Assembly (NCBI GenBank): GCA_963281255.1
Contig: OY725488.1
Span: 5,169,925 to 5,233,924, forward strand
Reading direction: 5' to 3'
DNA: 64,000 nt
Source of the DNA: Aphrocallistes beatrix
Taxonomy: Eukaryota > Porifera > Hexactinellida > Sceptrulophora > Aphrocallistidae
In this document: positions 21,721 to 32,647 of the stretch, in pieces
Position numbering within the stretch: the first letter of the stretch is position 1
Layout: each line of letters starts with the position of its first letter
Made by a program: the position numbers and the translations under genes
Notes under the pieces: model-generated
What the model was told of the DNA's origin: nothing
Seen by the model: the letters and a program-made list of their open reading frames with translations, nothing else
The model's database searches: none

Positions 21721-22199
21721 CTTATGCCCACGTTTTTGTAGTAACGAGGATTGCATTTACTAAATTTGGGGAAGGCAACACTTTTTCTTAGTCTTTTAAA
21801 TTCAGTCAATTGTTTCTACCCAACTTGATTATGTATATGCATGATTCTAGAATAATTAACTACATTACTTAAGAAATCACTCACCCGGGATTTTATTGAT
21901 CTGGTAGTATTCACACGTCTTGGAATGGCTCAATACCATTTTCACGAAGAGCACCATCTTTGGGAAATTGAAAAACTTCATGAAGTGTTCTACTCCTCTG
22001 TAATTGGAAGTCGAGTTAGGCGCGAGCAGTGGCGTAGCTAGGGGGGGGGGCGGGGGGGCGGACCGCCCCGGGCGGCGCTTAATAGGGGGCGGCACTTGAC
22101 CCTGTGTTTCATAAAATATATACGTATTGGTAAACTCAGAATTTTTCCAAGGTATTTTGAATTTGAACATGCTTTTTCCAGTTAATACGAGTAGGAATA
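21721..22199. other. No gene; one hAT-like end
   Basis: Apart from a hAT-like end 'cagtggcgtagctagg' at about 22027 with G-rich tracts, nothing is recognised. The partner end was not found. Confidence 0.4.
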
Positions 22200-22302
22200 G
22201 TATTTTATATATTAAAATGCTAGGATTTTATTTTTTGTTTTTGTTTGTTTGTCCGAATTGATTGAAGAATTGGCAAGTCGTAGAGATATGACAATTTGCA
22301 TG
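22200..22302 (+). mobile_element. Helitron-like family B, 5' fragment (B4)
   Basis: 'tatattaaaatgctaggat' through 'ccgaattgattgaagaattg' is the 5' end of family B in plus orientation. It is cut at TA by the Tigger-like repeat that starts at 22304. Confidence 0.65.
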
Positions 22303-22303
22303 T

Positions 22304-22725
22304 ACAGTCGAACCTGCTATAACGTCACTCTGTATAACGGTCACCTGTCTATAGCGGTCACCATTGAACAGTCTCGTCCGAAATTCCATAGTATTTAACC
22401 TGTGTATAGCGGTCACCTGCTCAACGCAGCCAGCGGCCACCCATTTGCAGTCCCTTACTGACCCAAAAACTGTGTATAACGGCCATCATCTGTCTAAATG
22501 GTCACTACCTGTCTATAATGACCATCACCTTTTTAACCTTTTTATGTGTTTATGACAGGACCTATTACGAACGATAAACAGGTTTCATTAAATTATTTCA
22601 AGTATTGGATTTCTAAAAACTTGATATTCATTTCACTACGTTGATACCTTTTGGGGATTAAGACAATCACCTGTATATAACGGCCACCTGTGTATAACAC
22701 AAAAAGTGCCAAAAGTCCTTTTTAA
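22304..22725. repeat. Tigger-like element with repeated 'ataacggtcacc' phrases
   Basis: Starts after TA with CAGTCGAACCTGCTATAACG and repeats 'tgtataacggtcacctgt'-like phrases up to about 22705. No transposase frame; the right end is uncertain. Confidence 0.5.
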
Positions 22726-22891
22726 CCATTTTAGGATAACTAAAGGGATTCTAAACAATAATTTTGATTTTTAGAATTTCAATGCAAATATTTCGCCACT
22801 TAGAGCCACTTGTACCACCTGGTGTCGCCTAAAAAAGGACACATTTTGTCTCATATCCACAACATCTTTGAACCATGTCAGATCATCATTT
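22726..22891. repeat. Fragment related to element R
   Basis: Phrases 'aagtggctctaa' (opposite strand), 'caccaggtgg' and 'gagacaaaatgtgtcc' (opposite strand) match 29620-29790 in inverted orientation, part of the TTAA-flanked element R. Confidence 0.55.
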
Positions 22892-23541
22892 TAAGATACA
22901 TTTTGGCAATTTTCTGACCTGTTTTAAGCACATTTTAAAGCGTTATTAATGTATGATTTTCGAAGATAATCAAGGTAGGAACGGGTTAATTCGAAATATT
23001 TGGACATTTCAAATGGAATGTTGCTACATTCCAGCGTTGCTATGGAAACGTATGTATACCATTTGAGCCGATATCTTGAAAACCGTTACAGTTAGACAGT
23101 CAAATTTGACTATATTTGATAGATAATAGGTTACTTTCTATTAGCTCCTAATACATTTTATAACATTAAATCTTAAGGTTTTCGAGATATGGTGCAATTT
23201 AACAAATATGATTCATAAAATATATTGCACCATATCTCGAAAACCTTAAGATTTAATGTTATAAAATGTATTAGGAGCTAATAGAAAGTAACCTATTATC
23301 TATCAAATATAGTCAAATTTGACTGTCTAACTGTAACGGTTTTCAAGATATCGGCTCAAATGGTATACATATGTTTCCATAGCAACGCTGGAATGTAGCA
23401 ACATTCCATTTGAAATGTCCAAATATTTCGAATTAACCCGTTCCTACCTTGATTATCTTCGAAAATCATACATTAATAACGCTTTAAAATGTGCTTAAAA
23501 CAGGTCAGAAAATTGCCAAAATGTATCTTAAATCTGTGAAA
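22892..23541. mobile_element. Near-perfect 650-bp hairpin, palindrome family P copy 3
   Basis: Arms of about 310 bp mirror each other almost base for base around a short centre near 23206-23215. They share 'aatgttgctacattccagc' and 'gctatggaaacg' with P1, P4 and P5, but the outer third of the family is absent. The high identity of the arms means it is young or maintained by gene conversion. Confidence 0.85.
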
Positions 23542-23799
23542 AACAGGTGTGAAAAACCACATAACTCACATTCCACACATAGTTGAGGTAGGCCATCATG
23601 ACCAATGGACTCTAAAAATACGACTTCCTATTCAACAATAATACATCTCCCATGTTAAACTTGAGCGGATTACGGGATATCAATAATACACAATGGACCC
23701 AAGTTCCAGGACCCGAGATTGAACGCCTACAGTCCTTACTTAAAGGAGTCTATGATTAATACAAAAGAGGTGGAAAATTTTGATAGTTCTCTCTCTTAC

Positions 23800-23925
23800 C
23801 AGTGGCGTAGCCAGAGCGTTTGTGATGCCCGGGCCTGCTTCCATGGTCCAAGAATTTCAACATTCGAAAATTCGAAAGCTTAGCCAGGAGCACAAGGCTG
23901 AAGCCCGGGTCCGGCTACGCCACTG
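23800..23925. mobile_element. hAT-type MITE, 126 bp
   Basis: Ends CAGTGGCGTAGCC and GGCTACGCCACTG; perfect 8-bp duplication TCTCTTAC (23792-23799, 23926-23933). Related ends occur at about 22027 and 60653. Confidence 0.85.
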
Positions 23926-23967
23926 TCTCTTACTACAAACTAACATGTACACGAATAGTCCTTCAAA

Positions 23968-25255
23968 TTAATCATGACCCAATCTCCCGTGGTTATGTTG
24001 GATGTTTTCTTGCCATTATCATACTTCTTCTTAGCCCCCGATTGGGTGCACTCCTGGTTTTCTCGTGGATTTCACTCAATTCTCAATTCTTCTTTACCGT
24101 TGTTTCGAGATACTGACTGGCTAACCCTGTAACTTTTGTTGGAGTATTACCAATGGCCCATGCTAATGAGCATATCGATTTTGTGATCTCGGCTGACGCC
24201 AAACGCCAAAATGTGTGGAGATATTTTACTCGACGCCAGCGGTGTTTTGCCAAAAATAGAAGTGGGGGACGCTTCCTTCCCGTAAAAAAGTGATATGTTT
24301 TTTCGTGAAACTTTAATCCCCTGATGGCAGGGGCGGATACAGGGTTTAGACTCAGGGGGGGCCAAAAGCGAGCGGAGCGAGCGCAGGTAATGGGGGGTCT
24401 GGGGGGTAACCCCCCAGAAAAATTTTTAAACTTAAGGTGGTCAAATATCATTGTACATCAATTCTTATCAAATCTCATACGGGATTTGAATTTCCTTCCT
24501 GTAACCTGATTACCACTTTGTGCTTCGCGCCAATTCATCACAAGCGTTTGCGAGTATATTTAGGTTTTAGTCAACATAGTGATAATGATACAATGTAAAA
24601 AAGTGGGGGGCAGCGCCCCCCCCCCCAAAACACCACTGCTCGACGCGTTATCCAGATTATTGCAGTCGAAAGTAATCTCTAGCAACAACGACGGCCAGGA
24701 ACCCTTTTCTAGGTGGCGTTCGAGCATCAAGCAACTTATCACTTGTTTGACGAAGCCGATATGTCTTTCGGCCATCCCATCGGACCCGGGTGTTACGCTG
24801 TGGTGTAACGTTTAGTGATCCCTAAGTCGTGGCACAGTTCGTGCACCTCTAACCCATCCACATTCTTCCCCTGATTTGTAAGCATAATATTTGGTACGCC
24901 ATATCCACGATAGACCCATCTTTCCATGAATGCCTTAACAATGGACGTGGCGGTCTGGAATTTGAACGGGATTGCTTCGACGTAATGTGAAAAGAGATCA
25001 ACTATGAGTAAGAAACACCTGTAGCCGCCATTGCGCAGTGTCGTATTCAGCAGGTTAATAGTAAATTCACCTCCGTTATCTGCCTGGAAGATGTGAGGTG
25101 CGAGTATACCTTCAGCTGACTTCTTTTTAAGCGATCTCACCACAATATACTTGCTAAAGCAGTCCTGGTCATCTGCATTTCTAGGTCCATCTAACCCATC
25201 TTCTCTAAACTCCTCCATATCACCAGTTCCATGCTCTCCCATAGCCTCGTATTCT
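23968..25255 (-). pseudogene. Ty3/gypsy integrase fragment, minus strand
   Basis: Minus-strand frames give LLIVDLFSHYVEAIPF, a catalytic-core start, then GYGVPNIMLTNQGKN (where the second catalytic Asp expected after T is Asn), then SDGMAERHIGFVKQ with the core Glu, then, after the HH2 insertion, KISPHILAFG and further down GDWVMINLK. It is the integrase core and start of the C-terminal domain. Stops and shifts are frequent. It is closely related to the plus-strand element next door, in head-to-head orientation. Confidence 0.75.
24237..24638. mobile_element. hAT-type MITE (family H, copy 2) inside the integrase relic
   Basis: Ends CAGCGGTGTTTTG and CAAAACACCACTG; perfect 8-bp duplication CTCGACGC (24229-24236, 24639-24646). 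402 bp, inverse orientation to copy 1. Without it and one duplication the integrase frame joins NAS with SKISPHI. Confidence 0.9.
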
Positions 25256-25285
25256 CACCGACTGTTCGGCTGCTGCTTCAGGATG

Positions 25286-25343
25286 TATGCCATGAGTATA
25301 AAGCCTAGCAGACCTCCCACGAGCTAGCAACTATAGTGTAATG
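25286..25343 (+). repeat. Partial 5' LTR of the gypsy element
   Basis: 'catgagtataaagcctagc' to 'gcaactatagtgta' matches the start of the 3' LTR at 28444-28500. Only about 58 bp are present and the junction with the protease frame follows within 110 bp, so most of the LTR and all of gag are missing. Confidence 0.7.
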
Positions 25344-25381
25344 GTCAATGGAGGGGAGTAAGAGCCTCTCCAAAGTCGCGG

Positions 25382-28300
25382 GTGTTCCAGGTCTCTAGCG
25401 GAGAGGAAGCAGTAATGATCGAGGTAGCAATCGGACCGCACAAGGCCAATGCCATGCTCGACACGGGGGCCCGACCGAGTGTTGTCGATATGAAGACTGC
25501 AAGTGAGTTAGGTCTACAAATTATTCCGTCCGCCCATAGAGTATACGGCCTCTGCAACAACCAAAATAGAGCCCCTGTTACGTAGCGCATTCATATCCTT
25601 GACAGTAGCGAATCGACACTTCTGTTGGGGAGGAACTTCATGGAACAGCTCGGACAAGTAACGTTCGACTGGACAAACGGAAGAATCAACATTGGTCATA
25701 CCTGGATGACTGCACACAAGACTCTAAGGGGGCGCATCACCATTGGCTCGAGCCTGGCTGGCAAACCAGGACGACGAGTACGAGGTAGCAACCATAGAGA
25801 GTGGAGAGGATACTTGCGTCAACACGGAGCTCCAGCCCAGAGAGAGGAGGGCCCTCGAGCAGTTGCTGGAGAAATACGAGCACATATTTGCAAGTCACCA
25901 AAAGCGACCAGGACGATGTCGATTGAACGAGTCCCACATTATTGAAACAGGTGGTGCCGCCCCCCAGAAGTCCCGCCCTGGGAGGATACCCATCCACTGG
26001 GAGTCTGAAATCTCGAGACAGCTGGAGGAGATGTTGTCATCCGATCCCCCAATTTGCAGATCCAGTAAGTCACCGTGGTCCAGTGACGTAATTTTTGTAA
26101 GAAAGCGTGACGGAACCTTACGATTTGCGGTCGATTACCGCAGACTAAACGCGGTGACAAAAAGAGATGAATACAGCTTACCCAATTCTCAAGCAATTTT
26201 CGACCGTCAGGCAGCTGCTACTTCTCCACATCGACAGGACATCGCCTCAGCATACTGGTCGATTCCAATTCAGCCTGAGGACATCGAGAAGACAGCATTC
26301 CACACTCCAAGGGGCTTATATGAGATGAAATGTCATGCCGTTTGGTCTGTGCAATGCACAGGCTACGTTCCAAAGAGTGATGGATCGGGCACTGGATGCC
26401 ACTTCCAATTGCCAAAGTTACGTGGACGATATATTGATCTATTCCCCGACCTTTGAGGGTCACTTGCGAGATGTAAGGAGAGTCTTTCAAAAACTGGAGG
26501 AGGCAGGTCTGCAGCTCCGAAGAGATAAGTGCTGCCTGGGATACAGATCCATCAAATTCCTTGGACATAGAATTTCAGAGGGAGGAGCGCGGTACCAGGA
26601 TATCTTGACAAGTTGAAGGCCTTTCCCGTTCCAAAGACGCTAACAGAATTACAGCGCTTCATTGGAACAGTCAACTATTATCGGTGTTATATTGAGAATA
26701 TATCTACTATTGCGCAGCCGCTGTACTCCCTCCTGTAAAAGGGTAAGGCTTGGGAGTGGAACCAGGGATGCCAACAGGCATTTGATAAGCTACGCACTCG
26801 ATTGATCAGTGAACCTGTTATTTTATCTCATCCCAATTGGAGTGATGATTTTCATGTTGAGGCAGATGCTAGCGCAACAGGGGTCGCGGCCATATTGTCA
26901 CAGCGAGACAGAAAGACGTGAAAATTACGATCCATTCAATTCTTTTCCTCGTCTCTGAACTCAGTACAAAAGAACTACTCAGCAGGCCAACTTGAAGCGT
27001 GGGCTTTAATTGCGGCGACGAGGAAATGGTCAGTGTACCTTAAGGGAGCCAGAAAGTCGTGCTGCTTACAGATCATTGCCCCCTCAGGTGGTTCCAGTCA
27101 CAAAAGGACCCCAAACGGACCTACGCCCGCTGGTTGGTAGAGTTACAAGAACTACCCTTTCGTATTGAGTATCGGCTCGGACGAGAGTGGCAGACTACCT
27201 GAGTCGGAATCCTAACCCAACGGATGATACGGAGATAATTCAAGACCTCTCTGCAATGGACATAGGGGTACTCCCCTGGACAGATAGTAGTGGAGACGGG
27301 GATAGATAATTCCTCCTAATTGTGGACTTGTTCACCCGATATGTGGAACTACACCCATTGAGGACCAAGAGACCAGAAGCATACTGGACGCGTTTGAACA
27401 GGCCTGGATATACAGGGGACATGGAATGCCAAAGATCGTTCTAACCGACAAAGGGCGAACGTGGATGGCCAGACATTCAGGGAATTTTGTCGGCAGGCAG
27501 GAGTTAACAAAAAGCGTACCACACCGTACCACCCCCAGAGCGACGGGATGGCTGAGAGGCATATCGACTTAGTGAAGCAGATAATACGATGTCTACAGGC
27601 GGATCGGCATCTAGCTAAGGGGTCATGGCCCGGACTCCTGACCGAAGTAAGCTTCCACATAAATGCAATGAAAAAGGCCACGAGTCGGCTGTCACCGCAG
27701 CTTCTCACATTCGGACGCGAGCCACTCTCACCAATAGACGGATGGTGTGACAATCTCAATGAATAGGAAATGAACTCACACGAGGAATACCTACGTGCCC
27801 TCAAATGCAAGAGGGAGGAATTGACCAGGATCGCACAAGAAACCATTGAGAAAAACCTCGCAAAGGCGCGGCAGCGTTTTAACTCAGGAAAGTCCTGCAT
27901 TAAAATCGATGGAGACAGAGTATTACTGAAGCGTAGCATGGTACAGGACTCACTCTCCCCAAGATATGATGGGCCATTCGAGGTCTTGGATAGAAGAGGA
28001 CCGAACGTCAAAGTACGTATTGGATTAAAAGATAGGTGGGTACACCTCAATAATGTTAAGAAGTATCTACAAGGCAGAGTGGATCCAGGAGCCATACGCG
28101 ACCCGATCCCGAACTTAGCACAACCCAAAGGGCCAAGTGTGGCGGACGACCAAGCTGACGGGTTCGCACCCCCAAAAGAAGTGGAGGAGGGAAGCAGAAC
28201 TCTAGACCAGGCAGACACAGATTATGAGAGCTCAATGGAAATGCACTCTGGTGGGCATGAAGGAGAGCTAGAAGCCCAGAGTGACAACAGAACCTACCTG

Positions 28301-28453
28301 CGCTCACCAAGTAAAGAGACAGAGAGGCGTTACCCACTGAGGAACAGAAGACCCCCGAAGCACTTGGGCGATTACTCATTGGATGACCCGTTCCACGAGG
28401 CAGCACCACGACAGTACCGAGGGCGAAGAAGTAACGGCGGAGTGATGTCATGA
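25382..28453 (+). pseudogene. Ty3/gypsy retrotransposon pol, degenerate
   Basis: Order along the plus strand: aspartic protease with LDTGA (about 25458); reverse transcriptase with FAVDYRRLN (about 26128) and YVDDILIYS (about 26418); RNase H with VEADASATG (about 26856); integrase with IVDLFTRY (about 27320), LTDKG (about 27443) and SDGMAERHI (about 27540); a C-terminal GPY/F-type module SPRYDGPFEV (about 27955); and an Arg-rich tail YPLRNRRPPKHL (about 28330). Protease-RT-RNaseH-integrase is the Ty3/gypsy order. It is broken into at least eight frames by shifts and stops, and gag is absent. The longest intact piece (27770-28453, 227 codons) is the integrase tail. GC content is visibly above the surroundings. 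Confidence 0.85.
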
Positions 28454-28625
28454 GTATAAAGCCTAGCGGACCTCCCACGAGGTAGCAACTATAGTGTAGA
28501 GTCATAGGTCTAGACCTCCTAGAGAGAGTATCGAGAGCATTTACTATATATAGGACTACCTAACCCCATTTTATAGTTTCGCATACTGTTTAGTATTTCT
28601 TATCTTGGTATTAGTCATATTAGTC
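28444..28625 (+). repeat. 3' LTR of the gypsy element (partial)
   Basis: Starts TGATGTCATGAGTATAAAGC directly after the pol frame and shares about 55 bp with 25286-25343. It runs at least to the TTAA at 28626, where element R begins. The remainder, if any, would lie beyond 32104. Confidence 0.65.
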
Positions 28626-30398
28626 TTAAGGTTGGCCTTTCCTATAATGGCTAACTTTTGACATTTTCAACCGATTCATTTAATTTTTTCAGTGCAGATT
28701 TGAATCGCAGAGTTATCTGCAAAACTGCATTAATAATTGAAATAATGCAACAGATAAAAATTTTTTTTAAAAATTTGGTCATTTTACAAGGAAAAAATCG
28801 GAAACAATATTCTTACAATCTTTTAGAAACTTTTCAAATTCATTCATAAATCGATAATCTAACTAATGAACAGACAGATTTTTGAAATTTTGAAAATTGT
28901 TAAAAATTCACACCAAAACACCTGAGGTATTTTATTTTTAGTAATTTTGACACTATTTTTTTTATAATTCTCTTTATTCCTAATATCAAAATTCTGTCTG
29001 TTCATTATGTTCTACTCTTTGAGATCTATCAGAAAACGTTGAGTTTTCGTCCCTAGGTTGATTTTTCAAAAAGTTATCAACTTTATAATTGCTGAAAAAA
29101 AAGTCCCAGAAAATAGGTTTTAATAGATATTTATATATGCCCCTCAATATCCATCCGTATTAAACTGCTTTAGAATATTAAATAGCATACAAATATCCAT
29201 ATTCGACAACTTATAGCAGTACTAAACTTCAAAATATGGTATATGAAAAATTTTTGCCGTCAAAAGTGTGAATAAGTGGTCATTGATGGCTGGGCCCCCA
29301 AAAATAGCCACATTCAATAGTGTCCGCCGGAATCCCAGATCAATAACTTTTTTTAACCGTGTCAAATCATTATTTGAATCCTCAATTCGTGTTCCTCATT
29401 GAATTTCCAGCAATTTGATATGTATATTGACCATAGTTAGAGAATCTTTTGGATGTCCGTGCATAGCAACGGCCAGGAATTTTTTCACATTCCTGGTCGT
29501 TGCTAGGGACCCGCAGTCAAAAGATTTCTCCGAATGTGTCCAATATATATATCAAATTGTTGGAAATTTAATGCTGACCATGAATTTAGCATCAAAATTA
29601 TGATCTGACATTGTTTAAAGAAGTTATTGATATGAGACAAAAATGTGTCCTTCTTTGGGCTTCACCAGGTGGTTCAAGTGGCTCTAAGTGGAAAAATATT
29701 GACTTTGAAATTCTGAAAATCGAAATTGAGGTTTAGAACCCCTTTAGGTATCTAAAAATGGTTAAAAAGGTCTTTTGGTTGATTTTTGATTAAAAACAAA
29801 ATTCCCATAGGAAAGGCCAACCATAGCATTCTATATACTAAGGCAATGGCACTCTATTCAAAATCTGGACCATGGATGGCCATTACCATCGAACTTTCTA
29901 GACAATTAATTTATCAAGTTTTATGATTTTATGATTAAGTATGATAAATTCATATACTCTCTACTTACTTAGAAGATATTTTGGAATAATTTTCCGAAAC
30001 TGAAATAATTCATTTTCCTGGATATTTGCATCATCTATCTATGCGTGAAAAATATCAGAATACATCACCTTACAATGACAACATCTTGATTTTTACAACC
30101 TCGGGTTCAGGAAATAGATGAACTGATGTAATTACTTAGAAATAAGCGTGTGAATTTACCAATATGTGTCAACTTCTGTCAAATAAACGTCACTGAATAA
30201 AATGACTAACCACTTTTTGGTCACCCATAATAATTAAAAACAATATTTTACGATATTTCAAAATGTTCTCAAAATATTGTCACTCACTCAAATCACCTAT
30301 CTGCGCATCGCTCGTCTATTCAACATTCATCTTCACATCACGTCTGCTCTATTCTACCCTATTCTCACTATTACTCGATTCACAGCATACTTTTCAAC

Positions 30399-30913
30399 AT
30401 GGCTCGTCTGGTACCTGGTTCATACTTGCCAACTGTCCCGTTTTGGCGGGACGTTCCGCTTTTTTCACCCTCCTCTTGACCTCATTTTATCGAGTGTCCC
30501 GCTTTTAAATGAAATTTCCCCATTATGTCCCGCTTTTTTTTCAACGCTGCGTCCCGATTTTATCATGACTCAGGTTGGCATGTATGCTGGTTGTAAGTCA
30601 AACTATTGTGATAAGATGAATCCAACCTGTTTTCTCTTTTCCTGCTGACAATGTAACTTGTGAAAAATGGTTCCGAGCTATACCTCGGCGGAGAGAAGAC
30701 TACGAGATGAACAAACGATTGAGGGTATGTTTGATAATACACTTTAATCACAATAGTCTATTGTAATTTGTTTTTTATTTCAAGGTCTGCATACGCCATT
30801 TCCATGAAGAAGACATCGAAATGACCATTCAATTCTCAGATGGATTGAGGATGATTGAGACGGAAAGGAAGAAAGTGGGTCTCAAGAAGGGCAGTCCCAA
30901 GCATCTTTCCTAA
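30399..30913 (+). pseudogene. THAP zinc-finger gene inside element Q2
   Basis: An ATG at 30399 reads MARLVPG, is interrupted by a 166-bp MITE plus duplication (30421-30592), then continues CKSNY, and after a one-base shift ADNVTCEKWFRAIPRRR to NKRLR. A 60-bp intron (30725-30784, GTATGT...CAAG) follows, then VCIRHFHEEDIEMTI, FSDGLRM and a stop at 30911. The Cys-Cys-Trp-Cys-x2-His order is a THAP finger. The first ligand Cys appears replaced by Arg (MARLVPGC against MSCVVPGC in copy 1). Coding-like sequence continues broken to about 31480. Nonfunctional as it stands. Confidence 0.7.
30421..30586. mobile_element. 166-bp MITE with 6-bp duplication in a THAP exon
   Basis: Ends CATACTTGCCAAC and GTTGGCATGTATG; direct CTGGTT on both sides (30415-30420, 30587-30592). 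The interior repeats 'tcccgctttt' and 'gggacg' motifs. The superfamily was not determined. Confidence 0.7.
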
Positions 30914-31547
30914 CTGTCATAGTTATCTAACGGACGCTACTGTCAGTTGTCAAAGACTATCTCTATATGGCAAGGAGTAAAGGAGGATATAAGAAGCATA
31001 TCAGAAAAGTCTTGCGGAATTCAAAGAAATAGAAGCTAAGTTTACTATTTCTACTCTTAATTGTATTAATTCTAAATTGCATCTAGTCGAACTCCCTGTC
31101 GGTGGGTTATTTATTGATCAAATTCAACGGTCATCTTTTTTCTTAAGATACAATATCATAATGAAATTTCTACAATCGAACCTTCAATCATTATTAATGA
31201 AAATTTATATTACAAGGCTTTTTATAATGGAAACAAACAAAATTTAACTATCCTGCCACTCACTAACCGATACCATGTCATTGGAAAATATCATTAATGA
31301 AGTCGAATTATTTGAAATTATTAAAAAAGGTAATTTCCTCATCCACCCCTTCGATTCAACACGTGAATAATGCCATTCATAATATCACTAATGCTAAGAT
31401 AAAAAATAGTATTGGTTTAGAGAGTGAGTATACTAAAATTCTAGAAGTTGCTTCCAATTTAAAGATTTAGAGCGTCATGTCATTCTTCTGAAGTCTACAT
31501 TCGTAGTGATGAAATAGAGATAACACTAAGCTAAAAATATATAACTA

Positions 31548-31735
31548 CAGTCAGGGTCGCTTACTATGAACCCGCTTAATATGAACATTCGTTTATTATG
31601 AACTAACCTCCTGGTCCGAATACCTTTTTTTAGATAGGATTTGTATTGAATCAAGTTCGCTTAATTAATATGAAGTATCTCTATTATGAACAGATTCTTG
31701 GCCCCCTGGTGGTTCACAATAAGCGGCCCTGACTG
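31548..31735. mobile_element. Tigger/mariner-type MITE (family T, copy 3)
   Basis: 188 bp, opposite orientation to copies 1 and 2. TA on both sides (31546-31547, 31736-31737). Confidence 0.85.
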
Positions 31736-31759
31736 TATTTTTTAATGTTCTTTTGTTTT

Positions 31760-31760
<1 letters not shown>

Positions 31761-31786
<26 letters not shown>
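31761..31786. repeat. (GA)n microsatellite
   Basis: 13 uninterrupted GA units. Confidence 0.95.
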
Positions 31787-31791
<5 letters not shown>

Positions 31792-32103
31792 GAAGCTAGT
31801 CTAGTTCTAAATGAATTGTCACACTTTAGCTTTTATTTATTTAATTATTTATTTATATTTAGCAGTGTATTGATTGTGATTTTACCATTAAAGTGTATAA
31901 TAATATGTTAATTTTAAGTGGGTTGGGTGGTCCGAAATCGTTAAAATCAATCAAATGTTACATTAGAGTACTTTAGAATAGTAATGAAAGGCAGTATAAC
32001 AATACATTATATTTTGAAAGCCGATGGTAATGGCCATCCATGGTCCAGATTTTGAATAGAGTGCCATTGCCTTAGTATATAGAATGCTATGGGCCAACCT
32101 TAA

Positions 32104-32647
32104 CACTATCAATCCAATTCTCACATGTATGACAATTGGGAGTCCCAATTCACACTTAAATATGAAGGACAATTAAGAAGATTGAGGGGCTTGGCATTTT
32201 CCGAAGACCAGGTTTTCTGGAAACTTTCTTCAATGTACCGTCACCCTGGGGATAATCGAAGTGAAGTAGTATATCCTTGTCACAGAAATGTCTCGCACAG
32301 ATGAAGACTCTCGCCAATTTCCATGCATCATCTCTATGGGAGAAACATTCGTCATTAATCTTACATTTCCTTGGATCAATGATTCAACATTTCAAACACT
32401 GGAACGTAATCAGTGCTGTCGTAATTGGAGCAGCAGTTGGTTACACTACACCTACTTGGCATACTGCTAAGAAAAATGTACGGGTGGATGAATAAAATGG
32501 GAATTAGGAAGAAAATGTATGAAATATTATAGGTAATACAATATAAACTAACAATGATACTTATCCTATATTATACACTGCATTTTATCGTAGTCTTATT
32601 TATTTCAAACAGTATGGTTTGTTTACAATATAGACTTAAAGTAACCC
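32104..32647. other. Unassigned sequence, possibly an exon remnant
   Basis: From 32118 to about 32307 the plus strand stays open and reads with ordinary composition (HMYDNWESQFTLKYEG, then AFSEDQVFWKLSSMYRHP). A shifted frame (to 32495) ends in a hydrophobic run VISAVVIGAAVGY. I do not recognise either. It could be a remnant of a host gene or of the gypsy 3' flank. Confidence 0.3.

Larger units (their letters stand above)
29822..32091. mobile_element. THAP-bearing DNA transposon (family Q, copy 2), P-element-like
   Basis: Perfect 70-bp terminal inverted repeats: left from CATAGCATTCTATATAC (29822-29891), right its exact mirror ending GAATGCTATG (32022-32091). A direct GGCCAAC lies on both sides (29815-29821, 32092-32098), consistent with a 7-bp target duplication in the end of element R. 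Inside: a broken two-exon THAP gene, a MITE in its first exon, a Tigger-type MITE and a (GA)n tract. CA-starting ends, a 7-8-bp duplication and a THAP protein fit the P superfamily. A catalytic domain was not recognised, so the class is an inference. Confidence 0.7.
28630..32099. mobile_element. TTAA-flanked element R, split by element Q2
   Basis: The left end GGTTGGCCTTTCCTATAATG and the right end CCCATAGGAAAGGCCAACC are inverted, and TTAA lies outside each (28626-28629, 32100-32103). TTAA targets are used by piggyBac and Kolobok elements; with no transposase visible I cannot choose between them. The right terminus is interrupted by Q2 (29822-32091). Without it the element is about 1.2 kb. 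A smaller hairpin (28864-29008, ends 'taatgaacagacaga') lies inside. Confidence 0.7.

Noticed and set aside
28056-28505. Minus-strand frame of 149 codons over the gypsy tail
   Set aside because: Mirror of the integrase C-terminal frame, no independent support.
32277-32495. 72-codon frame with a hydrophobic segment
   Set aside because: It overlaps a better-looking frame, has no recognisable relatives, and lies in a transposon junction; not called as a gene.
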